Part shown: piece by piece, positions 60,209-64,000 of the stretch | How the letters are laid out: each line of letters begins with the position of its first letter | Position numbering within the stretch: the first letter of the stretch is position 1 | DNA from: Leptobrachium leishanense | Lineage: Eukaryota; Chordata; Amphibia; Anura; Megophryidae | Length of the DNA: 64,000 bases | Assembly (NCBI GenBank): GCA_009667805.1 | Contig: CM019069.1 | Location: 61,187,422-61,251,421 of the forward strand | Reading direction: 5' to 3' | Translations under genes and position numbers: made by a program | Notes under the pieces: model-generated | The model's input: the letters and a program-made list of their open reading frames with translations, nothing else | What the model was told of the DNA's origin: nothing | The model's database searches: none

Positions 60209-61242
60209 CAGGGTTATTCAGAGAGATGTAAACCAGGAGAAATGACTGGAGAAGTGAAAATTCTAGGTCAAAATAGCCGATTTGGAAAGTGAGATAAATG
60301 GGAGAATTTTTCTGGTTTGTCCATTTTGACCTACAGGGCTATTCAAAGAGCTCCGAATTGTGGCCGAAAGTTAACCGAACAGTGAAATTCAGGGTATGGT
60401 CACCTTTCCTGGCCATTCCGCTATTCAGAGAGCAGGTAGTTCGCCAAATGTTGGCGAATTGCCTGCACATTCGGTGCGTGTTCGTTGCCTGTTCGAGGGC
60501 AGTGAAATCTCCGTAGAGAAGCAATGCTTCGTCTATTCAGAGAACAAAAAACAGCAGTGAAAAGTTGCCGAATTGCCCTGCTGGTCGGTGGTTTCATGTG
60601 GCATATTTTTTCAGGTGAATCCCATAGACTTCAATGTTAAACATATTCCCGTTTTAATTAAAACTCTAATAAACCATTGATTATAATATTCTGCAGTAAA
60701 AAGTCTCTTTAGTTTTTTAGCATCTTTTAGGCATTTTTCTACATTTTTTTGCAAAAAACAAATTCCGTTTGTTTTTTAAAATAGTTTTTTTCTTCTGTAA
60801 CCGCCCTTTTTATTATCATTCATTGGATCTTATATGTAAATTTCAGACATTTTCGTTATGTCGTTTTTTGGCAAACAGTATTTCACTTTTCAAACATTCA
60901 AGTGCACTCCTTTTTTTTTCCTTCACTCCATTCGTCTGCGGTGTTGGGTTTTTCCGGCAGCTGCTCTGCGCTGTGATTGACGGCTGCTCGGGTTTCTCTG
61001 GCGTGTTCAGCAGGGTTAATCCAGATGTTTTTGCGGGTTTCGGTGTATGTTTGCCGGGCCCTGTGGTGCTTCCTGAACACACCGCAGGGTCGCCGAAATG
61101 GGATCTTCAAATTGCACCAAATTGAAGACAACGAAAAGTCACCGAAAGTGCGGTGACTTTTCGATTCTCTTTGAATAACCCTGCTAGTATTTTCACTTCT
61201 CCAGTCATTCTCCTTTATTTCACCTCTCTCTGAATAACCCTG
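60209..61242. repeat. Family P MITE split by a family Q MITE
   Basis: The P copy starts CAGGGTTATTCAGAGAGATG at 60209 and ends CTCTGAATAACCCTG at 61242, with matching halves interrupted at 60333. The family Q element 60334-61183 sits between. Removing it and one copy of CTA makes an ordinary 180-bp P element. Confidence 0.88.
60334..61183. repeat. CAGGGCTATTCAAAGAG MITE (family Q), nested
   Basis: 850 bp, flanked by CTA (60331-60333, 61184-61186). Collinear with 45471-46362. It is the clearest case showing that Q moved after P. Confidence 0.9.
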
Positions 61243-61743
61243 TAAGTATTACATCTTGAGAAGTTATCTTCTCACCAGCCATGGAGTAAGGCCCTGAATC
61301 AGTCTAATAGGAAACGAGGGAAAGGGGTGTAGCTAGGGCAGGATGGGCAAAGCCGAGAGCAACGCCTTGTGTTTATACTGGATGTGTTTGGGCAAACCAT
61401 GAAAGTCCATTGCCTGGTGTGCATGTTGGCCAATTTGGGCCTGTTCTTGTAGTCTTTTGTAGCCCAGAGTGGCCTTCAGCTCCTGTTGTTATCTGAACAT
61501 TATTTTCTTTCCTTTATATTCTATATCTCTGCTGTCGATTGAACGCAGCATTTACTATCCTCTCTATGATTTGGAAGGCTATCGATCTATTTTATCATTA
61601 TATTCTTTGTATTTCCCCTGAATCCCTGTTCCTGCTTATTAATTTCTCTCCATGCCTCTTGTATCCGAAATCGTCGATAAAAAGGATTGTAACAAAAATA
61701 TAATGAACAAGGTGGAAAGCCTGCCCAGAGGGCAGTCTATTGT

Positions 61744-63150
61744 GGATATACTGCCCCAGCTCATGGATATATGGCCCAGCTCGTGGATACTGCCCCAGCT
61801 CATGGATACTGCCCCAGCTCGTGGATACTGCCCCAGCACGTGGATATACTGCCCCAGTTCGTGGATACTGCCCCAGCTCGTGGATATACTGCCCCAGCTC
61901 GTGGATATTGCCCCAACTCGTGGATATACTGCCCCAGCTCGTGGATACTGCCCCAGCTCGTGGATATACTGCCCCAGCTCGTGAATATACTGCCCCAGCT
62001 CGTGGATATACTGCCCCAGCACGTGGATATTGCCCCAGCTCCTGTCCCCCAGCTCCTGGATACTGCCCCCCAGCTCATGGATACTGCCCCCCCAGCTCAT
62101 GGATACTGTCCCCCCAGCTCATGGATACTGCCCCCCAGCTCATGCATACTGCCCCCCAGCTCATGGATACTGCCCCCCAGCTCATGGATAATGTCCCCCA
62201 GCTCATGGATACTGGCCCCCCAGCTCATGGATATTGCCCCCCCAGCTCGTGGATATTGGCCCCCCAGCTCATGGATATTGCCCCCCCAGCTCATGGATAC
62301 TGCCCCCAGCTCGTGAATACTGCCCCCAGCTCGTGGATATTGCCCCCCCAGCTCATGGATACTGCCCCCAGCTCATGGATATTGCCCCCCAGCTCATGGA
62401 TACTGCCCCCAGCTCATGGATATTGCCCCCCCAGCTCATGGATACTGCCCCCCAGCTCATGGATACTGCCCCCAGCTCATGGATACTGCCCCCCAGCTCA
62501 TGGATACTGCCCCCAGCTCATGGATACTGCCCCCCAGCTCATGGATACTGCCCCCAGCTCATGGATACTGCCCCCCAGCTCATGGATACTGCCCCCAGCT
62601 CATGGATATTGCCCCCCCAGCTCGTGGATATTGCCCCCCCAGCTCATGGATACTGCCCCCAGCTCATGGATATTGCCCCCCCAGCTCATGGATACTGCCC
62701 CCAGCTCATGGATACTGCCCCCCCAGCTCATGGATACTGCCCCCAGCTCATGGATACTGCCCCCCCAGCTCATGGATACTGCCCCCAGCTCATGGATATT
62801 GCCCCCCCAGCTCGTGGATATTGCCCCCCCCAGCTCATGGATACTGCCCCCTGCTCATGGATATTGCCCCCCCAGCTCATGGATACTGCCCCCAGCTCAT
62901 GGATATTGCCCCCCCAGCTCGTAGATATTGCCCCCCAGCTCGTGGATACTGCCCCCAGCTCATGGATACTGCCCCCCAGCTCATGGATATATTGCCCCCC
63001 AGCTCATGGATACTGCCCCCAGCACATGGATATTGCCCCCCCAGCTCATGGATATATTGCCCCCCAGCTCATGGATACTGCCCCCAGCTCGTGGATATTG
63101 GCCCCCAGCTCGTGGATATGCCCCCCAGCGCTCATGGATATATGCCCCAG
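61744..63150. repeat. C-tract minisatellite, 19-24 bp unit, about 65 copies
   Basis: Units of CCCCAGCTCATGGATACTG or CCCCAGCTCGTGGATATACT in direct tandem. At the left, four C precede AGCTC; to the right the tract grows to five, six or seven C, so unit length drifts between 19 and 24. The array is open in all three plus-strand frames and in minus-strand frames because the period lacks stop codons. Its long proteins are not supported by any splice or family evidence. In the last intron of the second caspase gene. Confidence 0.93.
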
Positions 63151-63159
63151 CTCAGACAT

Positions 63160-63657
63160 GGGGCGGCTGTTCGAATGCTCTATTGGCATTCGGACAGCCG
63201 CCCCATACTTACCTTTCCGAGCGGCGCCGGGGAAGTGAAAGTTTCCCGCTTCTGCTCGTTGAAGGACCCAAGCCGCGGTCACGTGACCGGGGCTTGGGTC
63301 CTTCAAAGAGCGGAAGTGGGGAAACTTTCACTTGCCCGGCGCCGCTCGGAGGTTGGATGCGCTCGGCAGCTGGGTAGAGGCTGCGAGCGCAGCCTCTACC
63401 CGGCTGCCACGCGCATCCAACCCCCGAGCAGCGGAGGGACCTTTCCCTTCGCCGCTCGGGGGTTGGATGCGCGCGGCAGCCGGGTAGAGGCTGTGAGCGC
63501 AGCCTCTACCCAGCTGCTGTGTGCATCTTGTAACCGCCGCGGCGAGCCGGCAGCCGGCTCGTGCTGCGGCGGTTGCATGCGCGCGCAACCAACCGCCGCT
63601 GGTTGCGCGCGCATGCGCAGAGTAAGGCTTGGCGACGGACACACCAAGCCTTACTCA
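63160..63657. repeat. CpG-rich chain of hairpins
   Basis: At least four inverted-repeat units in a row. 63160-63204 has arms GGGGCGGCTGTTCGAATGC. About 63217-63352 is centred on GTCACGTGAC. About 63353-63428 and 63456-63528 share the hairpin ggttggatgcgc ... cagcctctaccc. A final gcaaccaaccgccgc pair and gtaaggcttgg ... ccaagccttac close at 63657. GC content and CpG density are far above the surroundings. Confidence 0.8.
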
Positions 63658-63751
63658 ATTATATTATAGATGTGAATTAAAAATACAGCCCAGTCCATTG
63701 CTTTTAACACATGCAGATTAGAAATCTTTTATCATTATGGCCAATACTTAC

Positions 63752-64000
63752 TATAACTTGTAGTCGTTTAATGTTGCACAGAGGAATTGCATATAAATGG
63801 AACCGTTCTTTGGATCCCTCAGAGACTTATAATCCTCCACAGTGGAATAAGCGGTGAAGAAGTCTGAATGAGCAGGAAGAGAACTTGTCCCAGCATCAAA
63901 TGTATATTCTCTGGCACTGAAATCTGCTTCAAAAACAGGTTTTTGTAGCTCGCTACCTCGGCATGCTTGAATGAAGAATATCTTTGGTTTGCCTATCAGC
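63752..64000 (-). CDS. Second caspase, catalytic exon (partial, cut by window)
   Basis: Runs from the window end at 64000 to the donor GTAAGT at 63751; 82 complete codons plus two bases, phase 2 out. It opens LIGKPKIFFIQACRGSELQK, so the catalytic cysteine codon is at 63963-63961. The linker has FEAD and FDAG, possible processing sites. The small subunit starts near DFFTAYSTVEDYKSLRDPKN and continues GSIYMQFLCATL. The substrate-binding arginine (LRDP) is kept, but the positions usually occupied by tryptophan or tyrosine (YSWR, GSW) are leucine and isoleucine. QACRG, as in caspase-3, -7 and -6, differs from QACQG of the neighbouring caspase-8. By order it should be CASP10 or CASP18; its sequence is also somewhat effector-like. 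Confidence 0.9.

Noticed and set aside
61740..63669. Long plus-strand open frames of 334-417 codons with HGYCPP-like repeats
   Set aside because: They arise from a tandem array whose period lacks stops. They are open in all three frames and on the other strand, shift with C-tract length and have no splice or domain support.

Overview
The window is vertebrate nuclear DNA, most likely from a frog. It has short exons with GT-AG splice sites separated by long introns. The introns are packed with Tc1-like transposons that carry IR/DR ends, hAT elements with 8-bp target-site duplications (TSDs), CR1/L2-like LINE 3' ends and many palindromic MITEs. This repeat mix is typical of anuran genomes. The species cannot be fixed from the sequence alone.

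Three protein genes were assembled exon by exon with matching intron phases. (1) On the + strand, positions 70-12348 hold the last four coding exons of a coiled-coil protein that fits FLACC1 (ALS2CR12). (2) On the - strand, a complete caspase-8 gene has a non-coding first exon near 47 kb and seven coding exons: 43557-43235, 40347-40242, 39449-39308, 29564-29488, 28719-28569, 26128-25636 and 16981-16849. The coding length is 1425 nt, or 474 residues plus a stop. His316, Cys359 (QACQG) and the VEAD373 processing site each sit one residue from the human positions. (3) On the - strand at the right edge are the last two coding exons of a second, diverged caspase (QACRG): 64000-63752, cut by the window end, and 58129-57946. 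The order caspase > CASP8 > < FLACC1 matches the vertebrate CFLAR-CASP10-CASP8-FLACC1 locus, so the second caspase is in the CASP10/CASP18 position.

Region by region: 1-12.5 kb is FLACC1, with a LINE end, two GGCTAGGGTCAGACG MITEs, a Tc1 element and three minisatellites in its introns. 12.5-16.2 kb is the tail-to-tail intergenic gap. 16.2-47 kb is CASP8; its introns hold a decayed Tc1 element, hAT elements and one 9.4-kb nested transposon block (29878-39234) that makes up nearly all of the intron between the second DED2 exon and the linker exon. 47-57.8 kb is the gap between the caspases, with a nearly intact Tc1 element (one frameshift), several MITEs and an AT-rich tandem repeat. 57.8-64 kb is the second caspase, whose last intron carries a MITE inside a MITE, a 1.4-kb C-tract minisatellite and a CpG-rich chain of hairpins.

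Functionally, caspase-8 is the initiator protease of death-receptor signalling, and its neighbour is a paralogous protease of the same cluster. FLACC1 is a sperm-flagellum coiled-coil protein that shares the neighbourhood but not the pathway. No complete active transposase, RNA gene or CRISPR array was found. The most notable points are the deeply nested transposon block with TSDs at almost every level, a MITE group with CAGGGTTATTC ends and variable 3-bp TSDs, and unusual substrate-pocket residues in the second caspase.
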